Below are positions 22,146 to 32,589 of a DNA stretch of 64,000 bases, in pieces (the first letter of the stretch is position 1; every line of letters starts with the position of its first letter). A program made the translations under genes and the position numbers. The notes beneath the pieces were generated by a model. It saw only the letters and a program-made list of their open reading frames with translations. It did no database searches and was not told where the DNA came from. The stretch comes from Anniella stebbinsi (Eukaryota; Chordata; Lepidosauria; Squamata; Anniellidae). The DNA is taken from NCBI GenBank assembly GCA_029215795.1, contig JARDYH010000007.1, positions 20,557,763 to 20,621,762 on the forward strand, given 5' to 3'.

Positions 22146-22635
22146 AGGGGAGGCGCTTCAGAAGAAGCACACCCCAATTTAAAATGTCATCTCTCTGATC
22201 ACCACTTGCATCATGTTCAAAGGAAGAATCCATCAGGGAAGAGCTGCATGTAAGCCTATATCTGTCAATTCATGTTTCAAAAGCAATTTATGGAAGGATT
22301 TACCAGAGCACCACAGTAATTGTATGCTTCCTTTCAATTATCTTTTGTGAACAATACAGTCATACATGAATGTAACAGATATGGAAAGTAAGAGATATTG
22401 GGGTGGGGGTGGGGTCCTTAATCTCCACAGTGGAGTTTTAAAGGGTTTCAGATTCTTTTGAGTAGCATTCTCAAAAGTTAGGCCAGAAGAAGTCAAAGTA
22501 ATTTAGATCCAATCTCTTTTCAAAAATGAAATGAACAGAAGTTTTATTAAAAGGAAATGAAGAGGAAATTGAACTTTCATATTTCATGGTGCAATTGTGA
22601 TGACAGAAAACAATATTCGTCGACAGAAAGTTTAG

Positions 22636-22638
<3 letters not shown>
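22146..22638. other. unassigned stretch
   Basis: GGGGTGGGGGTGGGG near 22399. No gene recognised. Confidence 0.35.

Positions 22639-22678
<40 letters not shown>
22639..22678. repeat. (TA)n microsatellite
   Basis: About twenty perfect TA units. Confidence 0.95.
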
Positions 22679-22681
<3 letters not shown>

Positions 22682-22965
22682 CTATTATTCAGCTGCACTC
22701 TTTCACAATAGAGGGCAGGATATTTTCAATATCATGGACTTGCAGGGGATTTTGTTGTCACATAGAGCTAAGGCTGTAACAGCATTTCTTAAATCCCTTG
22801 TTTTGTACAGAAGAGTTAATTGGAATCTGTCAGTGTCAATTGTGGAGTACATTCTCAAGTAACTGCATTTTATCACAGTAAATTAAGACTTACATATTTG
22901 TTCTATGTGTGTGCTGCATGGAAGTAAACTATCTACAGTCTAGATTGCTACCATATGCACATTTA

Positions 22966-23095
22966 TCAGAGGCGTACTTCTGATTAAACATACATAGGAT
23001 TTCAGCCTTAGGCTGCAATCTGACATATACTTACCTATGAGGAAGCCCTATTGAACTTAACATCTGACTAGGCACGTATAGGATTAGGCTATAAA
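22966..23095. repeat. GCAATCCTAT-type reptile repeats
   Basis: Two back-to-back degraded pieces: GTACTTCTGATTAAACATAC...ATAGGATTTCAG and GCTGCAATCTGACATATACTTACC...GTATAGGATTAGG. Confidence 0.5.
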
Positions 23096-23447
23096 TCCCC
23101 AAACCAGAAAATAATATACCTGTAATAAGGCAAGTCTACTGTCGTTCTCATAAACCTAATATAAGAATAAGATTTATTCATTTTTTAATGAAATATGTCC
23201 TGATGTTTTGCAAGGCATTCTAGTGTATTCAAAAAGAATAAAAACAATAAAAAAGCAGGGGAGAAGGTAACAAATGATCAGCACCACATAATACAATCAT
23301 ATTCAGTTAGCCTTTTAAGAGGAATTTAAAACAAAAACATAGGCATCATTGGACTGGTAATTTTATCCAAAAAATAACCCCTTTAGAACAGCTTCTCATC
23401 TTTCAATGCTTCTAAAAAAAATTCACTGCATGCTGAAGGGATGGCAT
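23096..23447. other. unassigned stretch
   Basis: AT-rich, with AAAAAGAATAAAAACAATAA near 23231. No family recognised. Confidence 0.35.
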
Positions 23448-23660
23448 CATAGGAATCACAGAGCTGGAAAGGATCTCGGATATTATGCAGACCAATCCCC
23501 AGCTCTATGCAGGATTCAACTAGAACATCCCTGACAGAACATAATCCAATCTCTGCTTAAATGCCTCTGCCTCCCAAGGCAACCTCTTCCACTTTTGAAC
23601 AGCCTATGGTGGATTTCCTGTCCCCAACACTGCCACTGTCTATGAGGAAATTGCTCCGTC
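23448..23660 (-). mobile_element. CR1-like LINE 3' part, diverged
   Basis: Reverse-oriented text: ATCACAGAGCTGGAAAGGAT, then CAGACCAATCCCCAGC, CATCCCTGACAGA and CAATCTCTGCTTAAATGCC, matches the 3' end of an older CR1-type family than the copies at 19698 and 21439. Confidence 0.55.
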
Positions 23661-24539
23661 ACTGAGCAATCCCACCTATGGGTTTTCTCATTTACAGCAA
23701 ATGCTTATATTTTTGGACCTAAGAACATCTCTGCCATTAAAACTCACTAAAACTCTACCAACACTTGAGACCAGATGAACTATTAAACAAGTAATTTTTC
23801 AAAGGGATATTTTGGACATAAGGGGATACTAACATTAACTTTAGGCTTTTCAAAAGATTGCTTAGGGACAAGTCTTAAGGACTCAGGAGGCACTGTTGCT
23901 ATTGTAAGCATCTAATAACTTCTTATATCTCAGTCTAAATTCCCTAAACATCCACGCTAGCAAAATATCATTGCAACGAGGTCCAGCTTCTGGGTACAGT
24001 CTTCGTCTGATACCAAAGGTCTTCCTGTTGTACGTCTGGCTGCTTGGGCAGTTTATCTGGGGTTTACTGCCTGCTTATGCAACCTCTTTCTGACAAGATC
24101 TTAAGAAAGCCATCTGGCATATTCTGCAACCTATTCCTGAGTTTCACCACCATGAAAGGTTATCCCACAGAGAAGGACTAGCTTAACATTCAGGCTTTAG
24201 CTACTCATCTCCTTTTCAGGTTTCTTCCAGACCTTCTAAAACCAGCGAGCTACCCAGGCAATCAGAATTGAATTTCCCTGATATAGGCCCACAAAGAAAG
24301 GTGACGGGCCTGCTCAGATGCATTGTTCCCTCACAGAGGCCACACAAACTAAACATTACATAAAAACAAATATTATATAATACAGGACTTTTATTTATCA
24401 CAACCCTTCAGATATTTGAAGACCACTACCTGACCCCATAGCCCTACACCAGTCAGAGTCCACCCCATGAGGTGGCCCGACTCGATGTGAATGAGCTTGG
24501 CCACCTCACGGGTTTCTCTGGGATCATTTCCTCCCCTAA
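23661..24539. other. unassigned stretch
   Basis: No repeat boundary or coding signature recognised. Moderately AT-rich and without microsatellites. Confidence 0.35.
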
Positions 24540-24544
24540 GATCA

Positions 24545-24748
24545 GTGAGTTATGCAAATTGTGCAAATTGTGCAAATTGTGCAAACCTGCAAATTGTGCA
24601 AACCTGTGCAAATGCTGGCAGTAAATAGTGCAAAGTGCTTAGTTACGCACAAATGATACATGCATAACTAAGCACTTCATGGCCACAATTTACACAAATT
24701 ACACTGATTATGCCCAAAATCTGAACACGTTACGCCAATTGCAGGAGA

Positions 24749-24783
<35 letters not shown>

Positions 24784-24960
24784 GAAGTTTCCTGGGTTTC
24801 TGAAACAAAAGCCTGTAGCTCTGCTCATGGATGCAAGCTGAGCTGGGCTCCAGGGATAGCTGTTGAGCCCCCAAAGGAATGGATTTCCCTGTGATGAAAT
24901 TCTTTGCAGCCACACACAGAACCAACAGTTCCCAGTACAAACTCCCTTAAGACAAGGGGC
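24545..24960. repeat. GCAAATT-word repeat family, copy 2
   Basis: Starts with ATGCAAATTGTGCAAATTGT and further GCAAACC/GCAAATTG words to about 24612. It continues with opposing ACAATTTACACAAATTACAC and CCAATTGCAGG, then the block GATGCAAGCTGAGCTGGG...CCCTGTGATGAAATTC related to 48760-48840. A (GA)n tract at 24749-24780 sits inside. Confidence 0.5.
24749..24780. repeat. (GA)n microsatellite
   Basis: About fifteen GA units inside the GCAAATT-word repeat. Confidence 0.95.
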
Positions 24961-25313
24961 CATAGCACTGTACTGAAGTTGTGGTCATTACTATATGGCG
25001 TTTAAGTATCTGTTTAATGGCACAACAAGCCTTGAAGCTAAGCAATACCTTGGATGACATAATGCACACTGGCTTAAATCAGTTGTGGACTGGAATGCTA
25101 GCAATTATTGTTTATAGGCACAGGTACATCAGCAAAAAACTCATTGAAGCAAAACTACTAAGAGAAAGAAAGAAAGAGCAATGGCCAATCATATTAAAAC
25201 ATCAAGGATAAACTCTGGCAGTCTTAATTTTGTTAAAAGGAATCTGATGTAGAAACTGCATGCACTCTAAAACTGACCAAGCAAAAGTTATATATGATAC
25301 CTTATGGCACTTG
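24961..25313. other. unassigned stretch
   Basis: AGAGAAAGAAAGAAAGAGC near 25160. No gene or element recognised before the hAT insertion. Confidence 0.35.
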
Positions 25314-25321
25314 GCATAAAG

Positions 25322-26216
25322 TAGGGATGTGTATTGTATTGTTCTGATGTCTGATAACAATCTGATAAGGTCATTATCATACATCCAATTAACGATAATG
25401 ATACTTTTCTAAGGAAGTCCTATCTGATTGGATCCGAAATCCATATGTCCGATAACTATCGGACATATCGGCTTATCGGACTGCCAGTTTAGGGCCGGCC
25501 TTCCCTCCCCCCGCTCACACTCCTTACCTGCGTCCTTCCCCACTGCCATCCACTGCCCTCCACTGCTTCCAGACTACTGAAACTAGGCTTTGCAGCCTAA
25601 TTCTCAGTAGAGCGACGACACGCCGGGTGATGACATCACCCGGAGCATCGTCGCTCTACTGAGAACTAGGCCGCAAAGCCTAGTTCTCAGTAGTCTGGAA
25701 GCAGCGGACGGCAGCGGACAGCAGTGGGGAAGGCTGCAGGTAAGTGGGGACCCCTGGGGACCCCTCCATCCCTCTCCTCCCCCACTCCTTACCTGCAGCC
25801 TTCCCCACTGCCGCCACCCCATACTACTGCTAAACAGGCTTTCTGGCTTGTTCGTCAGTACTCGGCACAACTCTGTACAGAGGAACAGGCTGGAAAGCCT
25901 GTTTAGCAGCAGCACGGGGGGGCAGAGGCGGTAGGGGGTAAGGAGCACAAATGGGGGGAGGGGCATGAGTGGGGGGAGGGAAGAAGTGCCGCCCCAGTGT
26001 TTTTCCCCATAGACTTGCATTGGGGGAAAGCTTTCTTTCCCCCAATGCAAACCTATGGGGAAAACACCATAATCATATCGGAACTTCTGAAATTTATTGA
26101 ATATCAGTTCCAATCAAAAACTGGGTACCCACCGATATAATCTGATCCCCCAAAAAAATTATATTGGAATTTCCGATAACAATACGATACAATAATTTCC
26201 GCCGTGCACATCCCTA
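25322..26216. mobile_element. GATA-rich hAT-like element, copy A
   Basis: Ends TAGGGATGTGTATTGTATTG and CGTGCACATCCCTA are flanked by GCATAAAG (25314-25321) and GTATAAAG (26217-26224), 7 of 8 identical. The subterminal zones carry GATAA/CCGATA words rather than the GATC words of the other group. The GC-rich interior has a long hairpin (25575-25700) centred on CCGGGTGATGACATCACCCGG and a second one near 25825-25910. CTTACCTG (25523, 25788) and CAGGTAAGT (25737) border the modules. The ATAGACTTGCATTGGGGG palindrome sits near 26008-26060. Confidence 0.9.
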
Positions 26217-26961
26217 GTATAAAGTAGGGATGTGCACGCCCGAAAATATCGTATCGTATTGTTATCAGAATTTCAGACCAAAAAAATTATCGTCTCCAAT
26301 AATATCATAGGTGAACCGTATCCTATCGTATTTTCATTAATTATTGGAAATCCGATATTATATCGTTTCTACATTTTGCCCTATAAAGTTGATTTTTGAG
26401 TCAGAAAGGCCTAAAACTTCTTGATTTTCCAAGTTACAGATTCGAAACTTGGTCACAGTGCAGACTGAGTGTTGGTAGTCATGTGTGCCAAATTACAGGA
26501 CAATCGGTGCAAGCATTACTTGGAAGTTGTCCAAAATCCAAAGGTGGCATAAGTGGTCCTTTTTCAAGAGACGTCATCCAGTACTCTTCTTATGGGCATC
26601 TCACAGATGGCCTTGAGGGGACTCATCTGTGCCCATTTTCAGATGCACAGCTGCAGCTGTTACTCAGAAGTAAGCTCTCAAAAACACATGCACTGTTTTT
26701 TTCTGGTGGTAATGCTGCTGCTGAGAGAAATCCTCATTTTTAAAGAGCTAGTCCTTAAAGTTGAGGACCTTACCGAAGGGCTGTAGGGGAACTAGTGGAC
26801 TCATTTGACATAGCTTGTTCAACAAATTGATGAGGGAGTTTGCCTCTCCTCCAAGGAAAGCTAGATTTTTAAACTACACATAAGGCAGTACTACAAGCAG
26901 CCCTGCAAAGTGGTCCCAGTAAAATTTGCTAGCCAGACATCAAGCCAGACAATTCCCGGGC

Positions 26962-27180
26962 ACAGGCGGCAGGCAGGTAGGAAGATGCAGGCAGGCAGGT
27001 TGGCAGAGGTGGGCATATGCAGGCTGCAGGCACAGGTGGGCAGCAGGCACAGGTGGGCAGATGCAGGCAGATGCAGGCAGCAGGCATAGGTGGGCAGATG
27101 CAGGCAGATGCAGGCAGCAGGCACAGGTGAGCAGATGCAGGCAGATGCAGGCAGCAGGCACAGGTGGGCAGATGCAGGAA
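26962..27180. repeat. 37-bp minisatellite inside copy B
   Basis: Regular units start near 27057, 27094 and 27131 with the words GCAGATGCAGGCAGATGCAG and GCAGCAGGCACAGGTGG. Related but irregular units extend left to about 26962. It lies immediately downstream of the BED-finger reading frame. Confidence 0.85.
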
Positions 27181-27284
27181 GGAAGGTTCTTCAGTCAGTC
27201 AGTCCCCCATTCCAGGACATCCATGGTTGCCTGCCTAAGATGCCTGGGGATGGGAGTTGGAGAATCAAGAGCCTTCTGCTTGCC

Positions 27285-27971
27285 CTAAGTGTCACCACTC
27301 GCCTGGGAGGTGCCCACCTCTCTCCCAAGCAGGACCGTATGGTGGTTCCTCCTCAGGTGGTAGTGCATGTTGGAGATGGTGAGGTGCACCATGTTTTCCC
27401 CCCTACTGATGGCGGCTTTGCAATGCCGACATATTGCAAAGAGGGAATCCGCAGCCACCTCAAAGTGGTCCCACACCATGCTGTTCTGCTTGTGGGGTGA
27501 GCCAGTCTGCTCGTCGCCACCAGTGCCTGGACTCTGGAGTGCCAGCACAGGAGCAGGGGTAGAAGGTCTCGAAGAAGAGGTTTGGGAGAGTGGCGAGGGA
27601 GCCACTTTTGCCTGCTGCTGCTCCTCCTCAACCAGCTGCTTGACCTCAGTGATCTCAGGGAAAAGATCCCTGAGAGGGCTCCCTGCTGCAACCGCTGGAG
27701 CAGAAGATGATGGTACTCCTACTCCAAGGCCAGTACTGCTGCCACCGGCCTCTGGAAGTGGCTCTTCAAAGAGGGCCCTGAGGGCAGACCTTTCAGGAGG
27801 CGCTGCTGGTGCCTCTGCCTGCTTCAGTGCAAAAAAGGCAGACTTGCGCATAATTTTCACGGGGGGAGAGACAGCCACCCCAGACCTGCCCCCAGCCGCA
27901 ACAGCATCTCTCCTTGATGAAGAAGAGGCAGAGCCACCTCGGCCAAGGTGCGCCTTAGAGCCGCGTTTCAT
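27285..27971 (-). CDS. BED zinc-finger protein of a hAT element
   Basis: The open frame runs from 28034, but the likely start is the methionine 22 codons in (MKRGSKAHLG), which has an A at -3, giving 228 residues. A long low-complexity S/A/P/E linker is followed by a C-terminal BED finger: tryptophan and HF in MVWDHFE, cysteines in CRHC and histidines in HYHLRRNHH (residues 202, 205, 226 and 231 of the longer frame). BED fingers form the N-terminal DNA-binding part of hAT transposases. Here the frame stops about 17 residues after the finger, and no DDE catalytic core or hATC dimerisation region follows. It may be exon 1 of a once-spliced gene or a finger-only product. It is not a host gene by context. 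Confidence 0.65.
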   Translation of the reverse strand: MKRGSKAHLGRGGSASSSSRRDAVAAGGRSGVAVSPPVKIMRKSAFFALKQAEAPAAPPERSALRALFEEPLPEAGGSSTGLGVGVPSSSAPAVAAGSPLRDLFPEITEVKQLVEEEQQQAKVAPSPLSQTSSSRPSTPAPVLALQSPGTGGDEQTGSPHKQNSMVWDHFEVAADSLFAICRHCKAAISRGENMVHLTISNMHYHLRRNHHTVLLGREVGTSQASGDT

Positions 27972-28091
27972 TATGGCAAATAAAAAATGTATGCTTTGCC
28001 CATACTTTTTGAATTTGTGTGCTGCTTTGGCCACAGATGTGTAGTGTTCCTGTGTAGCAGGCTACAGGACACACCAGTACACTCACAGCCA

Positions 28092-28120
28092 ATCAACAAA
28101 CACACACACACACACACACA
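28092..28120. repeat. (CA)n microsatellite in copy B
   Basis: CACACACACA run upstream of the BED-finger frame, in its presumed 5' region. Confidence 0.9.
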
Positions 28121-28699
28121 GAGAAATGTTTTTGTTGTGTGTTTTTTATATATCACATGAAAACAGGGAAGGGAACAACACAACACACTCACTCACAGAA
28201 CCCTCCAGTCATGCTAACCTAACCTTCAATCAAACCAAGCAGCAGCACACACACAAGGAATGAACCTGAGACACAGAGGGGAACAGAAAGAATGATCCAA
28301 GAAGAAAAGAGAAGAATCTACAGTCACCACCTAAATCACTATCAGTAAAATGCACAGTTCTCCGCCAAAATACACCTTTCTCCTTCAACTCCTACTCCCA
28401 ACAAAGATGGAGAACCCAAGGGTGGGGGTTTTATACTCCTTGCTTCACGATTGGTCACTGTATCTGTCAGTCTCAGCAAACACACCCCACCTTCTAGCTC
28501 CATCCATGTGGCCCCAAATGAAAAAGAGCCTTCCGATAAAGCGATAAAATGACAAGAATTATCGGACGATTTCTATCGTCTGTGATAATTATCGTAGGAT
28601 TGCCTATCATATTGTTATCATTAATGAGATGTACGATAAAGATCCTATCATATCATTATCGTACATTTCAATGATACAATACACATCCCTAGTATATTG

Positions 28700-29170
28700 C
28701 TTTTGATCACACATTCTATTTTTTGAAGCACCTCTATTGTTGACAGAAATGTGAAGTTCTGCATAATTTGTCATTGCACACATTATGGCTTAATGGGGGA
28801 CTAAAAATATAACCTCTATACATGATACTATGTATTAGAGCCGTTGTACTGTAATTTATTCTATAGATTTCCTCTGCCATTTACTTCTCCACCCCACCCC
28901 CAACATACATGCAATGGTTCTTTCAGCTGAAGGGCTCCTACCACAACCATTCAGAAGACACTTATGTGCAGCTATTCCATTTTTTAACCCTTAGCAGGAT
29001 TTTTGTTAAGTATAAACAAAACACAAGAAGCTGTGGGGAAAAACAAGAGGGTTATGAGTAGAAGATGACATCCAGACCTCCTGTGAAATTCTATGGATGA
29101 GGCAGAGTGATGGTGCTATAAAAACCTTGTCAAGATCCACTCTACTTTATTTGGTCATTGATAAAAGCAT
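28700..29170. other. unassigned stretch
   Basis: CCACCCCACCCCCAAC near 28889. No element ends or coding signature seen. Confidence 0.35.
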
Positions 29171-29176
29171 TGCAAT

Positions 29177-29215
29177 CAACATCAACATCATCATCATCAT
29201 CATCATCACCATCAC
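29177..29215. repeat. (ATC)n microsatellite
   Basis: CATCATCATC units immediately upstream of an R4-type LINE tail. Confidence 0.9.
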
Positions 29216-29536
29216 AATACCAAAATACAAAAATGTTGTTGAAAAGGAAGAGGAAAAGAGAGACAAATATACACCACTGGCCATGGAAGTTAAAGAACTA
29301 TTGCAACAGGAAAAGGTCACAATTATTCCGTTAGTCACATCAGTCACCAGCATCACATTAAAAAAAAAACTATACAGAAACTTGGCCTACCAGAATATAT
29401 TCACACTAACATCCAGAAATCAGTCATAAATAAAACATGCTCAATCGTCAGGAAATTCCTGAATCAATAAAAGATAGCATGGCTTGGCAAAGCCCGTCAT
29501 GTCCGTCTAGAAAAACCACCATGAGTGATAAAGAGA
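29216..29536 (+). mobile_element. R4/Dong-like LINE 3' end, copy 1
   Basis: The frame at 29097-29429 includes DKYTPLAMEVKELLQQEKV and TIIPLVTSVTSI, which I recognise from the C-terminus of R4/Dong-clade LINE proteins of squamates. The 3' tail CAAAGCCCGTCATGTCCGTC...AAAAACCACCATGAG is shared with the two copies at 52494-53025. It is truncated, with no endonuclease or reverse transcriptase core. Confidence 0.65.
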
Positions 29537-29592
29537 ATAATAATAATAATAATAACAATAACAATAACAATAATAATAATAATAATAATAAT
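29537..29592. repeat. (AAT)n microsatellite
   Basis: AATAATAAT and AACAATAAC units directly after the R4-type tail, consistent with the TAA-repeat target preference known for Dong. Confidence 0.95.
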
Positions 29593-30299
29593 GCAATCCT
29601 GATATGATCGCACAAATATTTAATATAGAATTTAAAAAACTAAGATAAATCTTTGGAATTACAGTAATGACTGCCAATTGATAAATAATGAAGCATGCAC
29701 CATTCTCTGTGGGGCTGGACTTCATAGTACACAGATATCCTTTGTGGATTCTCTGTTTACTTAGCAATGTAAATATGTGAACTTAGAGAATTTGTACAAG
29801 AGATATGTAATAAATCTGGAAGCAAAGAGAAGATTGCTTTTTTAAATTCTTTCAAGGTCATGCTTTGAAGCTTCACGATACCTTCTTCTCAGGCTATTTT
29901 GCTTCAGAAAACATTGATCTTTCTTCCTACTGACCTTACCTGGAAAAAGCCCACCATATCTCACGTATCTTAAAAACAAAACAAACAAAAACAAATGCAC
30001 ACACGCAACACAGCGAATCAATAGCAAGCATGAAGAAAAGAACTAATTCAAAGGGTGAGGTGGGAGGAATTGTATTTATTCATTGTATTTCAGTTTTTTT
30101 CCCCCCAAAAGAAGTTCAGGTTGATATGTAGGTGTCTATGCATTTGCATTTATTTCTCTTATTCCTCCATCCCTCCTAATCAGATGCTTGGGGAATTGCT
30201 GCAATCTTGGATCAGAATGGCGATGCATGGGGGGGGGGCAGTTAATCTTTTCCCCAATGCCAATTTTCTTCACCTATTCAGCATTAAATAGGTGAAATT
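29593..30299. other. unassigned stretch
   Basis: Homopolymer runs at 30096-30108 and a G-run at 30230-30238. No gene recognised. Confidence 0.35.
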
Positions 30300-30660
30300 T
30301 ACAATAGGTGTAATGTAAGAGGCCATGGGAGCCAAAAAAGCTGGACAGGTTGTCATACAGAGGAGGGCCAGGATCTCTTCTCAATCCTCCAGAGTGCAGG
30401 ACATGAAATAATGAGCTCAAGTTACAGGAAGCCAGATTCTGGCTGGACATCAGGAAAAATTCCTGACTGCTAGAGTGGTAAGACAGTGGAAACAATGACA
30501 TAGGAAGGTTGTGGGCTCTCCTACACTAAAGGCCTTCAAGAGGCAGCTGGACAGCCATCTGTCAGGTCTGCTCTAAGGTGGATTCCTGCACTGAACAGGG
30601 GGTTGGACCCAATGGGCCCTATAGGCCCTTCCAACTCAAGTATTCTATGAATCTATGAAA
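30300..30660 (+). mobile_element. CR1 LINE 3' end
   Basis: Contains CAGGTTGTCATACAGAGGAG, GCTCAAGTTACAGGAAGCCA, GGCTGGACATCAGGAAAAAT, AAGAGGCAGCTGGACAGCCA and the terminal GGGGGTTGGACCCAATG...TATTCTATGAATCTATGAA. These correspond to the CR1 coding tail and 3' repeat. The frame is broken and the copy is 5'-truncated. Confidence 0.85.
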
Positions 30661-30875
30661 TTATGAAATTATGTGCCTGCTCAGATTTTAATCTGATCTT
30701 GAGAGTTACAGAGCTTGTAAAGCTTTCCTATAATTTGAGGTAGACTTCAGTGTGTCCATGAAGTTCTTCTGTGAGAATCTTTATAGTGAAATCATAGGAT
30801 GCAGCAACTAAGTACTTCTCAATAAAGCCAGTGCCTGTATGGGAAACTACTGTATATGGGCATCCCATGATATAC

Positions 30876-31940
30876 TAGGGGTGTGCACGGACCCCTCGGA
30901 TCAGATCGGGACCCGGATCGGGACCTTCAATTTTGTCACGGATCTGATCGGACAAAATCGGAGCCCCCTCGGACCGGATCAAGTCCGATCCCGATCCAAA
31001 AATCAGAAATTTTTGGATCGGTCGCCATTCCCCCCCCCCCCCATAGACTTGCATTGCATTGCAATGCAAGTCTATGAGGAAAAAATGGCGGTGGGTGCGT
31101 GAGAGGGGCCTAACTCCCTCCCCCCCGGGGCCATCCACTGTAGACGGCCCCGGAAGGTAAGCCCCCTCCCCCATGCTCCCTACCCCCCTTGGGGCCATCC
31201 GCTGGTGCCCGCGGGCACCAGCGGATGGAAGCGGACGGCCCCGGGGGGGTAAGCCCCTCCCCCCTGCCACTGCTTACCTTACAGGAACGTCCGCTCCAGT
31301 CTGGCGCCAGCTGCTACTGCGAGCAGGCTTCACTGCCTGCTCCAGGGTGGCGCGCCGGGTGATGTCATCACCCAGCACGCCACCCTGGAGCAGGCCGTGA
31401 AGCCCACTCACAGTAGCAGCCGGCGCCGGACGGGAGCAGACGTCCCTGGAAGGTAAGCGCGCTGCGCACCGCGCGCCTTCCTCCCCCTGCTTACCTTCCA
31501 GGGACGTCTGCTCCTGTCCGGCGCCGGCTGCTACTGCGAACGGGCTTCGTGGCCTGCTCCAGGGTGGCGCGCCATGTGATGACCCGGCGCGCCAACCTGG
31601 AGCAGGCCGCGAAGCCCGCTCGCAGTGGCAGCCGGCGCCGGATGGGAGCGGACGTCCCTGGAAGGTAAGCGCGCCACGGACAGCCCCGCTAAGGAAGCCC
31701 CCCCCCACTGTCCACTTCCATCGGCAGGCGCCCACTGGCGCCCGCCAATGGAAACGGCGGTGGGCGCCAGCGGGCACTCGCCGATCCGCCGATCCATCTG
31801 AACCAGATCGGAACCTTTTCGGATCGGTTCGGATTGGATCGGCCGATCCAGCGGTGAGATCGGAAATTGGATAATTTATCCGATTTCCCCCTGGATCGGA
31901 TTTGGATCGTGGATCGGATCCAATCCAGTGCACATCCCTA
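30876..31940. mobile_element. GATC-rich hAT-like element, copy 3
   Basis: Ends TAGGGGTGTGCACGGACCCC and CAGTGCACATCCCTA are flanked by an exact 8-bp duplication, TGATATAC (30868-30875 and 31941-31948). It carries GATCGGG/CGGATC subterminal words, the TAGACTTGCATTGCATTGCA motif near 31044, and two hairpin units. The first is centred on GGGTGATGTCATCACCC (31358-31374) and the second on a partly deleted version near 31576. Modules are bordered by AAGGTAAG (31154, 31450, 31662) and CTTACCTT (31273, 31490). Confidence 0.92.
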
Positions 31941-31948
31941 TGATATAC

Positions 31949-32554
31949 TACCTTCTACGGAAGAAAAGAAGAATATATAAATTACATTAACCAATTTGTA
32001 AAACAATGTAGTCAAGTATGTCTGTAAATGTTTTGATTATTGCCATAATGGCATATATGGGAAAGAAAAATAAATCCTTACATTTAGCTCATGTGCATTG
32101 GCATAAATGCAGTTTTATATCAACATATTTTCACCATGATTCAATAAGCATTACAAATAATCCCATGGTGAAGAACTGTAGGGCATAGAAATTTTGTAGA
32201 AAGATACTGAATTGACTCAAATTTGTGTATATTCAAAGGGATCTTTATTCACATTGTATGTCAATTATGGCAGAATGCTACTGGATGAACACCTCAGGAT
32301 TTCCTTGACTGTGATTAATGTCCAGATACGGTATCATACTATGTTCTTGGTTGGATTCCCAAATGCTACTGTCTTGGTAGATATGTCTCTCTTTGAATTC
32401 TCCATTCTGTACTGCACAAAAATTACCGATTCAAATAACACAGCTTTACCAATCAGCTTCTTTCTCTCCGGGGCTAGATCAAATTTTGCCCTGTGTGAAA
32501 TGCGTAACTTTCCTTATAACCATTTCTAGATAGAAATTGAAAAATGGAACTCTT

Positions 32555-32557
<3 letters not shown>
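31949..32557. other. unassigned stretch
   Basis: The open frame at 32212-32529 has no family I recognise and no splice context. AT-rich. Confidence 0.35.

Positions 32558-32588
<31 letters not shown>
32558..32588. repeat. (AAT)n microsatellite
   Basis: About ten perfect AAT units. Confidence 0.95.

Positions 32589-32589
<1 letters not shown>

Larger units (their letters stand above)
26225..28691 (-). mobile_element. GATA-rich hAT-like element with BED-finger gene, copy B
   Basis: Ends TAGGGATGTGCACGCCCG and ACACATCCCTA enclose 2,467 bp. Flanks are GTATAAAG (26217-26224, shared with copy A) and GTATATTG (28692-28699), 6 of 8 identical. Subterminal GATAATATC/ACGATAAT words match copies A and C. 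Inside, the minus strand encodes a BED zinc-finger protein (27285-27971). The rest, 26400-27280, lacks any hAT catalytic or dimerisation domain and holds a 37-bp minisatellite. It is probably an internally deleted relative of the autonomous element. Confidence 0.85.

Noticed and set aside
24545..24612. A CRISPR-like array of GCAAATTGT words
   Set aside because: Vertebrate DNA; the words are short and adjacent, with no spacer of constant length. It belongs to a dispersed repeat.
26926..27288. A glutamine/cysteine-repeat protein from the frame over the minisatellite
   Set aside because: The peptide periodicity is a translation of the 37-bp DNA repeat and is open in several frames.
27367..28044. 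A 225-residue plus-strand frame opposite the BED-finger gene
   Set aside because: It is the antisense shadow of the finger frame; it has no domain, whereas the minus strand shows conserved cysteine and histidine spacing.
32212..32529. A 105-residue plus-strand frame as a small secreted protein
   Set aside because: Hydrophobic stretches exist but no signal-peptide pattern, no splice context and no known homology.
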